A DNA stretch of 64,000 bases from CAZCWM01 sp964622625 (GTDB lineage: Bacteria; Planctomycetota; Phycisphaerae; Phycisphaerales; Phycisphaeraceae). Shown here one piece after another: positions 9,427 to 17,051 of the stretch. Below the pieces are notes generated by a model, which made no database searches, was not told the origin of the DNA, and saw only the letters and a list, made by a program, of their open reading frames with translations. Every line of letters starts with the position of its first letter. Positions within the stretch are counted from its first letter, which is position 1. The translations under genes and the position numbers were made by a program. The DNA is taken from contig CAZUUQ010000001.1 in NCBI GenBank assembly GCA_964622625.1, positions 38,046-102,045 of the forward strand, read 5' to 3'.

Positions 9427-10596
9427 ATGGCCGAGTTGTTGCCGCACAATCTGTCGCCGCACAATCCGCCGCCGGGCCGCGTCGTCGTCGCCATGTCGGG
9501 CGGGGTCGATTCGTCGGTCGCGGCCGCTCTGCTCAAGCAACAAGGCCACGAGGTCATCGGCTGCTTCCTGCGCCTGGGCACGCCGGAGGGGGTGGCGGAC
9601 AGCGCAAGCGATGGTGCGAACGATGCGGCCTGCGATACGTCGGCGCCGCGGCATCGCGGCTGCTGCTCGGTGGGCGACGCGGCCGATGCCCGGCTCGTGG
9701 CGGCGAAGCTCGACGTGCCGCTGTATGTGCTCAACTTCCGCGACGCCTTCGACCGCGTGATCGACTATTTCGTGGCCGAGTACAACGCCGGCCGCACGCC
9801 CAACCCCTGCGTCCGCTGCAATGACTGGCTGAAGTTCGGGCGGCTGCTGGCGTATGCCGACTCGGTGGATGCGGACTACATCGCCTCCGGGCACTACGCC
9901 CGCGTCGCCCGCGAGCCGGGCACACAGCGGCCTGTTCTGCTGCGTGGCCGCGACGGGGAAAAGGACCAGTCGTACGTGCTCTTCGGCCTGCGGTCGGCGG
10001 TGCTGGGACGCATGCTGCTACCCGTCGGGGCGTTCACAAAACCGCGGATTCGCGAACTGGCCCGTGAGCTGGACCTGCCGGTGCACGACAAGCCCGACAG
10101 CCAGGAGATCTGCTTCGTGCCCGACGACGATTACGCGGGCCTGATCCGCCGCCGCGATCCGGAGGCGGTGCAGCCCGGACGGGTTCTCGATGCCGAGGGC
10201 CGGACGCTGGGCGCGCATCACGGCCATCAGCACTACACCGTCGGCCAGCGGCGCGGACTGAACCTGGCCCTGGGCTATCCCGTCTATGTCGTCGACCGCG
10301 ACGCGCAGGCCAACACGATCACCGTCGCGCCGCCGGATCACCTGGCGGTGACGTCGCTGGAGGCGGATCAGGTGAACTGGCTGATCGATGTGCCGTGCGG
10401 GCCGCTGACGTGCATGGTGCAGGTCCGCGCCCACGCACAGCCGGTGACGGGCACGGTGACGGCCGCCGGCGACGACGCGTTGCGCGTGGACTTCGAGCAG
10501 CCGTTGCGCGCGGTCGCGCCGGGTCAGGCGGTCGTGTGCTATCTTGGCGACCGTCTGATCGGGGGCGGCTGGATTCGCGGCACGGTGCGGGCGTAA
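9427..10596 (+). CDS. mnmA: tRNA-specific 2-thiouridylase MnmA
   Basis: MnmA adds sulfur to U34 of tRNA Lys, Glu and Gln, using a persulfide relayed to its cysteines and ATP to adenylate the uridine. The 389-aa protein has the PP-loop SGGVDSS at residues 24-30. The nucleophile Cys128 lies in PNPCVRCND and the persulfide Cys229 in SQEICFV, corresponding to the catalytic cysteine pair of the E. coli enzyme. GHYAR and FGLR-type motifs are also present, and the C-terminal beta-barrel begins near residue 255. ATG 9427 is preferred to ATG 9400 because a -10 box lies at 9413-9418. It is divergent from the secreted-protein locus and followed by murB. Confidence 0.96.
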   Translation: MAELLPHNLSPHNPPPGRVVVAMSGGVDSSVAAALLKQQGHEVIGCFLRLGTPEGVADSASDGANDAACDTSAPRHRGCCSVGDAADARLVAAKLDVPLYVLNFRDAFDRVIDYFVAEYNAGRTPNPCVRCNDWLKFGRLLAYADSVDADYIASGHYARVAREPGTQRPVLLRGRDGEKDQSYVLFGLRSAVLGRMLLPVGAFTKPRIRELARELDLPVHDKPDSQEICFVPDDDYAGLIRRRDPEAVQPGRVLDAEGRTLGAHHGHQHYTVGQRRGLNLALGYPVYVVDRDAQANTITVAPPDHLAVTSLEADQVNWLIDVPCGPLTCMVQVRAHAQPVTGTVTAAGDDALRVDFEQPLRAVAPGQAVVCYLGDRLIGGGWIRGTVRA

Positions 10597-10610
10597 CGCT
10601 CGGGTCCGGG

Positions 10611-11594
10611 GTGTTGGGATGCAGGCCAATCGAAAATCAAAAATCAAAAATTGAAAATTCCACACACGTCGCTCGTGAGCTTGACGCCGCCGGCGTGCGG
10701 TACGAACTGAACGTGCCGCTTGGGCCGCGGACGTGGTTCGGGGTGGGCGGGGCGGCCGCGGCACTGGCGCATCCGGCCGACGTGGAGCAGATCGCGGCCG
10801 TGTTCCGCATCTGCCGCGCCGCGGGCGAGCCGGTGTATGTGCTGGGCCGGGGCGCGAATCTGCTGGTGGCGGATCGCGGCGTCGGCGGAGTCGTGGTTCA
10901 GCTTGATGATCCCTTCTTCACGCGCGTGCGCGTCGAGGGCGCGACGGTCATCGCCGGCGGGGGGGCTGACCTTCCGCGACTGGTGCTCGACACCGCCAAG
11001 CGCGGTCTGGCGGGTTTGGAGGGGCTGGCCGGCATACCCGCGACACTCGGCGGGGCGGTGCGCATGAATGCCGGCGGAGCGTTCGGCAGCATCGGGCAGA
11101 GCGTCGCGGCCGTCACCGTCGTCGAGGCGGACGGCTCGGTGCGGACGCTGGATCGCGATGACCTGGTCTTCTCCTATCGCAGTTCGAACATCGACGCGCC
11201 CTGCATCGCCGAGGTGCGCCTGGAGCTGGTCGAGGATGACGCCGACGCCCTGGGCCGGCGGGTCAAGGAGATTTTTCTGTTCAAGAAGACCACGCAGCCG
11301 CTGGCGGAGAACTCGGCCGGGTGCGCGTTCAAGAACCCGGTCGATCCGGCCGTGGATGTGAATGACTACGGCGGCCCGCTGCCACGCATCTCGGCCGGCA
11401 AGCTGATCGACCAGGCCGGGCTCAAGGGCTTTCGCAGCGGCGGGGCCCAGGTCTCGACCCATCACGCCAACTTCATCATCACGCACCCCGGCTGCACGGC
11501 CGGCGATGTGCTGGCGGTGATGGATCACGTGGCCGACGTGGTGCAACAGAAGTTCGGCATCGAGCTGCAGCGCGAAGTGGTCGTCTGGCCGTGA
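10611..11594 (+). CDS. murB: UDP-N-acetylenolpyruvoylglucosamine reductase MurB
   Basis: MurB is the FAD enzyme that reduces UDP-GlcNAc-enolpyruvate to UDP-MurNAc in peptidoglycan synthesis. Visible motifs are RTWFGVGG and GRGANLLV (FAD site), GLAGIPATLGGAVRMNAGG (FAD-binding type 4 core), SYRSSNI, and the substrate-site SAGCAFKNP, where the usual catalytic Ser is Cys. The start is unclear: there is no ATG near the homology. GTG 10611 would include residues encoded by an AT-rich repeat, and GTG 10695 would trim the N-terminal helix VARELDAAGV; an ATT at 10650 is conceivable. Its presence supports a peptidoglycan cell wall. It lies just downstream of mnmA. Confidence 0.9.
   Translation: MLGCRPIENQKSKIENSTHVARELDAAGVRYELNVPLGPRTWFGVGGAAAALAHPADVEQIAAVFRICRAAGEPVYVLGRGANLLVADRGVGGVVVQLDDPFFTRVRVEGATVIAGGGADLPRLVLDTAKRGLAGLEGLAGIPATLGGAVRMNAGGAFGSIGQSVAAVTVVEADGSVRTLDRDDLVFSYRSSNIDAPCIAEVRLELVEDDADALGRRVKEIFLFKKTTQPLAENSAGCAFKNPVDPAVDVNDYGGPLPRISAGKLIDQAGLKGFRSGGAQVSTHHANFIITHPGCTAGDVLAVMDHVADVVQQKFGIELQREVVVWP
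10628..10661 (+). repeat. AT-rich repeat tract (AAAATCA-type) between mnmA and murB
   Basis: A 34-bp run built from tandem AAAATCA-like units, ending TTGAAAATTCC, stands out sharply against the G+C-rich surroundings. The reverse strand reads as the NFQFLIFDF-type peptide. It lies exactly where the murB start should be. Confidence 0.6.
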
Positions 11595-11639
11595 GCGATG
11601 CGATGCCGGTGCGTCAGCGCGCACGGCGGCGGCCATGGG

Positions 11640-12509
11640 TCAAAGTCCGATCCTCGAGCGGAACTCCGGCCGCCCCTTCACGCCCAGGCCGCGGATGCGC
11701 AGCAGGGCACCGTCGTTTTCGATCTTCTTCCTGTCCATGGCTGTGGTCAGGTAGAGATCGTCCAGGTTCGGCCCGCCGAAGGTGCAGCTCGAAATCCGCG
11801 AAGCCGGCAGCTTGATTTCCCGCAACTGCTCGCCCTGGGGCGTGAACTGCCGCACGAACCCGTCGCCCCACCAGGCCGACCAGAGGTTGCCGTCGGCATC
11901 GACCGTCATGCCGTCGCACGTGTCCTTCGTGTCCGGGCGGCTGACGATGGTGCGGCGGTTGCTGATCGCTCCGGAGCCGCGTTCGTAATCGTAGACGTAG
12001 ATTTCGTGGGGCCAGGAGTCGGTGTGGTACATGCGCGTCAGGTCGAGCGTGAATCCCATGCCGTTGGAGCAGCCAACCTCCTCGGCGACGATGCTGTACG
12101 CCCCGTCGCGTTCGAGCCGGTAGAGCACACCTTTGCCGGCCTTCGACGACATGGTGCCGCAGAACACGCGGCCTTCCGGATCGGCGATCACGTCGTTGAA
12201 GCGGCTCTGCCGTTCGCGCTCGATCTGCTCGACAATCGGCCGCAGCTTGCCGCCCTCGTAGACGGCGATGGCGCCGCGGTCCATGAACAGCAGGAGCCGT
12301 CCGTCGGCCTGGATGGTGAAACCGCCGACGCGGCGGCCGGGCATGTTGAAGCACTGCTCGCTGTGGTCGGATGCGGGGTCGTACCAGAACATGCGTCCCG
12401 TCTCGATGTCGGTCCAGTAGACGCGGCCCTCGTCGGGGTGCCAAAGCGGGCCTTCGCCGCAGATGCATTCGTAATCGGCCAGCACGTCGATCGTGTACTT
12501 GTCGCTCAT
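11640..12509 (-). CDS. SMP-30/gluconolactonase/LRE family protein
   Basis: A 289-aa six-bladed beta-propeller of the SMP-30 family, whose members hydrolyse sugar lactones with a bound divalent metal. Key stretches are CGEGPLWHPDEGRVYWTDI (first metal Glu, residue 15 region), GGFTIQADGRLLLF, NDVIADPEGRVFCGTM (Asn ligand), SNGMGFTLDLTRMYHTDS and CDGMTVDADGNLWSAWWG (Asp ligand). All the usual metal-binding positions appear kept. The ATG at 12509 fits the family N-terminus; an in-frame start at 12542 would only add unrelated residues. No signal peptide, so cytoplasmic. It stands alone between murB and an ABC exporter. The exact substrate cannot be told from sequence. Confidence 0.88.
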   Translation of the reverse strand: MSDKYTIDVLADYECICGEGPLWHPDEGRVYWTDIETGRMFWYDPASDHSEQCFNMPGRRVGGFTIQADGRLLLFMDRGAIAVYEGGKLRPIVEQIERERQSRFNDVIADPEGRVFCGTMSSKAGKGVLYRLERDGAYSIVAEEVGCSNGMGFTLDLTRMYHTDSWPHEIYVYDYERGSGAISNRRTIVSRPDTKDTCDGMTVDADGNLWSAWWGDGFVRQFTPQGEQLREIKLPASRISSCTFGGPNLDDLYLTTAMDRKKIENDGALLRIRGLGVKGRPEFRSRIGL

Positions 12510-12569
12510 GGGGAATCCGCTTCGGGTTGGTTCGTATGTCATGGCCGTCCGCATGAACGGCGCAGGGGC

Positions 12570-12598
12570 AACATAGGGGCAGCCCAGCGGCCACGCAA
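12570..12598 (-). promoter_or_regulatory. Predicted promoter of the SMP-30-like gene
   Basis: On the minus strand TTGCGT (12593-12598), a 17-bp spacer and TATGTT (12570-12575), about 60 nt upstream of the ATG at 12509. Confidence 0.4.
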
Positions 12599-12627
12599 CG
12601 GCGGCGTCACGCATGGCGGCGGTTGCG

Positions 12628-14571
12628 TCAGGACTCCAGAGTCGCCGCGGCATCATGGGCGAACTGCCGCTGCCGCTCCACCATGTCGTAATACATGCCG
12701 CCCTCGGCCATCAAGCGCTCATGGCTGCCGATCTCGACGATGCGGCCACGGTCCATCACCACGATCTGGTCGGCATGCGTCACCGTGGACAGGCGGTGGG
12801 CGATGACCAGCACGGTGCGGTTGACGTACAGGTCGCGCAGGGCGTCCTGTATGAGTTGTTCGCTCTCGGTGTCGAGGTTGCTTGTGGCCTCATCGAGAAT
12901 CAGAATCTGCGGGTCGGCCAGCACCGCGCGGGCGATGCTGATGCGCTGCCGCTGCCCGCCGGAGAGCTTGACGCCGCGCTCGCCGATCAGGGTTTCGTAG
13001 CCCTCCGGCAGTTCGCGGATGAAGCAGTCGGCATTGGCCCGCCGGGCGGCGTCGATGATCGCCGCATCGTCCGCGTCGCGCCGACCGTAGGCGATGTTGT
13101 CCCGCACCGTGCCGTCGAAGAGGAAGACGTCCTGCTGCACCACCGCCAGCAGGCGGCGGTAGCTCTCCAGCCGCATGTCGCGCAGGTCGATGCCGTTGAG
13201 CCGTACGCTGCCGCCGGTCGGATCGTGGAAGCGCGCCAGCAGGTCGGTGATAGTCGTCTTGCCCGCGCCGCTGGGTCCGACAAGGGCCACGATCGACCCG
13301 CCGGGAATCTCCAGGTCGAAATCGTGGATCACCGGCACGTCGGGTCGATAGGCGAACGACACATGCTCGAAGCGGACATGCTCGACCACCGGCGGCGCGT
13401 CCACGGCATGCGGCTGATCCGGCTTGTCCACCGGCTTGTGAAACAGTTCAAAAACGCGGTCCATCGCCGCCAGGGCCTGCTGGGTGCGGCTGAGGTCGAA
13501 GATGATGCGGAACACCGGAAACATCAGCATGGACACGTAGCCGGCGAAGGTCACGAGCTGGCCGACGGTCACCGGTTTGGCCGCGCCCTGCAACGCGTCG
13601 CGGATGACCATGTACCCGCCGGCCCAGAGCACCGCCAGACCCGTCAGCGGGATCAGCAGCTCCCATACCACGTCGATGCACAGCTCCCGCGCGTGGGCCA
13701 GCAGGCGCTTGCGGATGATGGTGTGATGCGAGACCGCGTAGTCGCGGCCTTCCCGCACCTCGCGGCGAAAGGCGCGGACGACCCGCAGGCCGCCGAAGGT
13801 CTCGGTGGCCCGGCCGTCGGCCGCGTTGCGGTCTTTCGACGCCGACCGCCAGATCGGCTTGACCCGCGACACCCACACCAGCGACATCACCACCAGCGGC
13901 GGCAGCATGGCGCAGGCCACCAGGGCCAGTTGCCAGTTCCACGCCACCAGCACAATCATGACGAAGCCGATGCGGATGGCCGCGGCGATCGGACTCATCA
14001 GCGCCATCTGCATCAGGCCGGTGGTCTGGTCCACGTCGCCCGACAGGCGCGAGACGATGCCGCCGGCTTTCAGGTCGGTGATTTCGTTCAGCGGCAGGCG
14101 CAGACAGTGCTCCATCAGCGTCTGGCGCAGGCGGTGCACGATGCGGGTGTTGAGCACCATCATCCACCACCACCGGCCCGACTCGACCACGCGGGCCAGC
14201 AGCAGCAGCGCCAGCACGCCGCTGCACACGAGCGTCAGCCAGTAACGCTTCTCAACCGGCGTCAGGCCGTCGTTGAGCAGGATGCGGTCGATCACCAGAC
14301 CGAACGCCGCCGGCTGCACCAGGTCCAGCACTGCGGCGACGGCCGCCAGAGCGACCAGCCCCGCCAGGGACCAGCGGTAGGGCCCCAGCCAATGGGCGTA
14401 GTCGCGCAGGTGCTGGCGCCGCAGCTTGCGCCGCTGCTCCCGCGGCATGTCCCGCGGCAGATCGCTTTCGGGCTCATCGGCGTGATAGCGGCGCTCGATC
14501 GCCTGCCAGCCCTGGCGGGCGGTTTCACGGAACTCGCGGAACCTCTTTTTCGAACTCGACAGCGGACTCAC
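12628..14571 (-). CDS. ABC exporter, fused permease-ATPase (MsbA/LmrA type)
   Basis: A 647-aa half-transporter that would act as a homodimer. An N-terminal basic cytoplasmic stretch of about 90 residues is followed by a six-helix type-1 exporter membrane domain (about 90-385) and a nucleotide-binding domain with Walker A GPSGAGKTT, Q-loop VVQQDVF, signature LSGGQRQR, Walker B ILILDEATSNLD and H-loop VIAHRLST. The GTG at 14571 is chosen because GGGAG lies 7 nt upstream; an upstream in-frame TTG at 14619 has no ribosome site. The cargo may be lipid, lipid-linked sugar or drug and cannot be decided. It is transcribed alone from a TTGACA-type promoter. Confidence 0.92.
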   Translation of the reverse strand: MSPLSSSKKRFREFRETARQGWQAIERRYHADEPESDLPRDMPREQRRKLRRQHLRDYAHWLGPYRWSLAGLVALAAVAAVLDLVQPAAFGLVIDRILLNDGLTPVEKRYWLTLVCSGVLALLLLARVVESGRWWWMMVLNTRIVHRLRQTLMEHCLRLPLNEITDLKAGGIVSRLSGDVDQTTGLMQMALMSPIAAAIRIGFVMIVLVAWNWQLALVACAMLPPLVVMSLVWVSRVKPIWRSASKDRNAADGRATETFGGLRVVRAFRREVREGRDYAVSHHTIIRKRLLAHARELCIDVVWELLIPLTGLAVLWAGGYMVIRDALQGAAKPVTVGQLVTFAGYVSMLMFPVFRIIFDLSRTQQALAAMDRVFELFHKPVDKPDQPHAVDAPPVVEHVRFEHVSFAYRPDVPVIHDFDLEIPGGSIVALVGPSGAGKTTITDLLARFHDPTGGSVRLNGIDLRDMRLESYRRLLAVVQQDVFLFDGTVRDNIAYGRRDADDAAIIDAARRANADCFIRELPEGYETLIGERGVKLSGGQRQRISIARAVLADPQILILDEATSNLDTESEQLIQDALRDLYVNRTVLVIAHRLSTVTHADQIVVMDRGRIVEIGSHERLMAEGGMYYDMVERQRQFAHDAAATLES

Positions 14572-14704
14572 GGCACGTCTCCCGGCCCGATCGCACCTCA
14601 GGGGGCGCCCATCGCGCAATACCTTGATCGCGACCGGCCACTTGACCGACGGCCGGTCGGCTCACGCTGCGGCGTCCAGACAAAAAATTGGTGACAGTCC
14701 GCTG

Positions 14705-14732
14705 ATGCTACCCCGCGGCGTTGGACTGTCAA
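14705..14732 (-). promoter_or_regulatory. Predicted promoter of the ABC exporter
   Basis: Minus strand: perfect -35 TTGACA (14727-14732), 16-bp spacer, -10 TAGCAT (14705-14710). It would give a leader of about 125 nt. The 226-bp interval 14572-14797 contains nothing else that I recognise. Confidence 0.55.
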
Positions 14733-14797
14733 TATGAAACCCGAGCAAACAGGACGCGTCCGTGCTCAATCACACCCCGTCTTTTTGGCCGCCTATC

Positions 14798-15436
14798 TCA
14801 GCGGGCGTAGGTGCCCGTCAGCGTGGCCGTGCCCAGCACGCGTCCTTCCATCGCCGCCAGCAGTTCGTCCTTGCCCAGACCCGGCTCGATGTCCAGTGCC
14901 GCATCCAGCGCGTAGAGCCGAAAGTGGTAGCGATGCTCGCCGTGCCCGGGCGGCGGCATCGGGCCGCGATAGCCGACGTTGTCCATCGGCCAGGAGTTGA
15001 CGCCCTGCAACGCCCCCGGCGGCGAATCGAGACGCAACTCACGCGGAATGCCCTCCGGCAAACCGCTGAGCGGCTGAGGCATCTCCTGCGTCGCGTCGGC
15101 CACCTGCGTTTCCGGCGGCAGGCAGTAGATGACCCAGTGCACCCAAGGCTCCGGCGTCGGCGCGTCGGGGTCGTCCATGATGATGGTCAGTTGAACGGTC
15201 CCGGTCGGCAGGTTGCTCCAGCGCAGCGGCGGCGACAGATCCTCGCCGTCACCGGTGTAGCGCTGCGGAATCGGCTGGCCGTCCTCGAAGGCGGGGCTGG
15301 TGAGCGTCATGGCCGGCTCCGGCATGTTGGCCGGCTCATCGCACGGGGACTGCGCGGCAGCGCGATGCAGCGGACCGATCCCGCAGCACGCGGCCATCAG
15401 GCACCAGGCTGTCATCCACCGGCGAGGCCGGGTCAT
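14798..15436 (-). CDS. YbhB/YbcL-family PEBP (Raf kinase inhibitor-like) protein, exported
   Basis: A 212-aa phosphatidylethanolamine-binding-protein fold. After a signal peptide (to about residue 28, RAAAQS) come the family landmarks: LTSPAFEDGQPIPQRYTGDGEDLSPPL, the ligand-pocket motif MDDPDAP and WVHWVIY, then GYRGPMPPPGHGEHRYHFRLYALD. All belong to the bacterial YbhB subgroup, whose ligand and role are not established. Its start lies 2 bp after the stop of the upstream dehydrogenase (TGAGGATG), so the two are co-transcribed. Export to the periplasm is inferred from the signal peptide; E. coli YbcL is likewise periplasmic. Confidence 0.92.
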   Translation of the reverse strand: MTRPRRWMTAWCLMAACCGIGPLHRAAAQSPCDEPANMPEPAMTLTSPAFEDGQPIPQRYTGDGEDLSPPLRWSNLPTGTVQLTIIMDDPDAPTPEPWVHWVIYCLPPETQVADATQEMPQPLSGLPEGIPRELRLDSPPGALQGVNSWPMDNVGYRGPMPPPGHGEHRYHFRLYALDAALDIEPGLGKDELLAAMEGRVLGTATLTGTYAR

Positions 15437-15438
15437 CC

Positions 15439-16503
15439 TCAGGCTCCCACAGGCTCGTCTGATTCTAGCCCCGACCAGTCCAGCACAACGCCGATGAACC
15501 GATCCTTGTGCTCCAGAAGCCCTTCATAGGCCTTTGTCGCCTGCGCCGCGGGAATGCGATGGCTGACCAGCGGGGCGACCCTCAGCCGTCCGCGGACCAT
15601 CAGGTCGAAGATATAACGCAGATTGCCCTCGGTCGTGTGCCGGGCGTGGGGATCAAGGTTGGCGCGGCGGGGCAGCCGCCACTCCAAAGCCCCGCGGATG
15701 GTCAGAAGCTTCTTGAATACCTTCTGCATCACCGCCGACAGGTCCGCCGTGTGGGCTGCCCGAGGCGAGCCGAGCACCACGACCTGTCCGTGGCGCGGGG
15801 CCAGTTCGATCGCCTGCTCGATGATCGCTCCGTGCCCGACTGCATCAATGCTGATGGTCGGCCCGCCGCCCAGCAGGGCGCGCACCTGCGCTCCGGCCGC
15901 TTCCGCGGTGGCCTGCACCACCTGCTCGATGCCGCAGTCGCGTGCCAGTTGGCAGCGGCTGGCCACGGGATCGATGCCCACGACCCGCACCGCGGCCACC
16001 TGGAGCAACTGGGCCGCCAGATTCCCCACCGCGCCCAGGCCGAACACCGCCGCGGTGTCGCCGGCCGCCAGGTCCGCCACCTGCAGGGCCGTGATCGCCA
16101 CCAGAGCCATGCGGGCCGCGGCCGCTTCGTCGTCGCTGAGGCTGTCAGGCACAGGCTCAGCCATGTCCCAGTCGCCGACCGTGAAGTCATAGACCGACTT
16201 GTGCGGGTGCAGCGTGAAGACCCGTTGGCCCGGCCGCAGACCGCCGTGTTCGTCCACGCCCGTCCCTTGGGCGATCACCTCGGCGACGTTCGCGTAGCCA
16301 GGCTCGTGGGGATACGCGAAACCCGATCCCGGCTGGTTGAGGCGCGGGTCCGTGCCGGCATAGATGGCCAGCTCCGTGCCGGCCGAGATGAAGCTGACGC
16401 GGGTGCGCAGCCGGGCCGCGTGGGGCGGCGGGGCGTCGGGCATATCACGGACAGCCAGCCGCAGTTGCCGAGGGGCTTCAAAGACGATCTGGTGTGTCCG
16501 CAT
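15439..16503 (-). CDS. MDR-superfamily (zinc-type) dehydrogenase lacking the catalytic zinc ligands
   Basis: A 354-aa medium-chain dehydrogenase/reductase. The GroES-like N-terminal domain has SFISAGTELAIYAG where the zinc-binding Cys would be in alcohol dehydrogenases, plus PHEPGYANVAEV. The Rossmann motif AVFGLGAVGNLAAQ (around residue 150) binds NAD(P). Such zinc-less MDR proteins with a SAGTE motif occur in sugar, polyketide and bacteriochlorophyll pathways, so the substrate remains open. Divergent from rplU; the promoter must lie in the shared 178-bp spacer. It is the first gene of a pair with the PEBP protein 2 bp downstream. Confidence 0.85.
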   Translation of the reverse strand: MRTHQIVFEAPRQLRLAVRDMPDAPPPHAARLRTRVSFISAGTELAIYAGTDPRLNQPGSGFAYPHEPGYANVAEVIAQGTGVDEHGGLRPGQRVFTLHPHKSVYDFTVGDWDMAEPVPDSLSDDEAAAARMALVAITALQVADLAAGDTAAVFGLGAVGNLAAQLLQVAAVRVVGIDPVASRCQLARDCGIEQVVQATAEAAGAQVRALLGGGPTISIDAVGHGAIIEQAIELAPRHGQVVVLGSPRAAHTADLSAVMQKVFKKLLTIRGALEWRLPRRANLDPHARHTTEGNLRYIFDLMVRGRLRVAPLVSHRIPAAQATKAYEGLLEHKDRFIGVVLDWSGLESDEPVGA

Positions 16504-16599
16504 GACTCGACTCCGCGGGCCCAGGCGGCCCCGTTCTTTCGGTCGGGCGCCTCTGGATGGGCAACTTGCTGACTCCCTACGTTGACGACCGCCGGCCGT

Positions 16600-16628
16600 T
16601 TGGCAAGCCGCCGGGGCGTCGGTACAAT
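16600..16628 (+). promoter_or_regulatory. Promoter of rplU
   Basis: TTGGCA (16600-16605), a 17-bp spacer and TACAAT (16623-16628): a good sigma-70 match placing transcription start about 47 nt before the rplU ATG. Confidence 0.6.
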
Positions 16629-16681
16629 ATTCGGCTCAACGCATCCGACCGGCCCCCGGCGGTCCACCGAGGTTCACAGCC

Positions 16682-17002
16682 ATGTACGCGATCATCGAGG
16701 ACAGCGGCAGTCAGATCAAGGTCAGCGAAGGCGACGTCATCCGCGTGGCCCTGCGCGATCTGCCGGCCGACCAGGCGACGCTCACCTTCGACCGTGTGCT
16801 GGCTGTCGGCGGCATCGACGGCCAGGCCGCGAAGATCGGCACTCCACTGGTCAGCGGCGCCACTGTCGTGGGCGACCTGCTGGGCGAAGGCCGCACCGAC
16901 AAGGTGCCCGTGGTCAAGTTCAAGCGCCGCAAGGGTTACACCCGCCGCAAGAGTCACCGCCAGGACTACCTTCAGGTCAAGGTGACCGCGATCAAGGCCT
17001 GA
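16682..17002 (+). CDS. rplU: 50S ribosomal protein L21
   Basis: A 106-aa large-subunit protein that contacts 23S rRNA domain I/II and L20. Starts MYAIIEDSGSQIKV, the normal family N-terminus, and carries the signature KFKRRKGYTRRKSHRQ near the C-terminus. GAGG lies 9 nt upstream of the ATG. In most bacteria rplU is followed by rpmA (L27) and obg; here a GDSL hydrolase follows instead, so L27 must be encoded elsewhere. Confidence 0.97.
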   Translation: MYAIIEDSGSQIKVSEGDVIRVALRDLPADQATLTFDRVLAVGGIDGQAAKIGTPLVSGATVVGDLLGEGRTDKVPVVKFKRRKGYTRRKSHRQDYLQVKVTAIKA

Positions 17003-17051
17003 GCTTGCCGTTCGCCGGGCCTGCCCGCATTGCCGAACACGGCGGTTCCCG

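Noticed and set aside
5148..9734. One 1528-residue protein spanning gap 2
   Set aside because: It is two signal-peptide proteins and an upstream non-coding region joined only because the N-gap keeps the frame open.
12613..14694. A 693-aa open frame on the plus strand across the ABC exporter
   Set aside because: Antisense to a gene with all ABC motifs; His/Gln/Arg-rich shadow with no recognisable domain.
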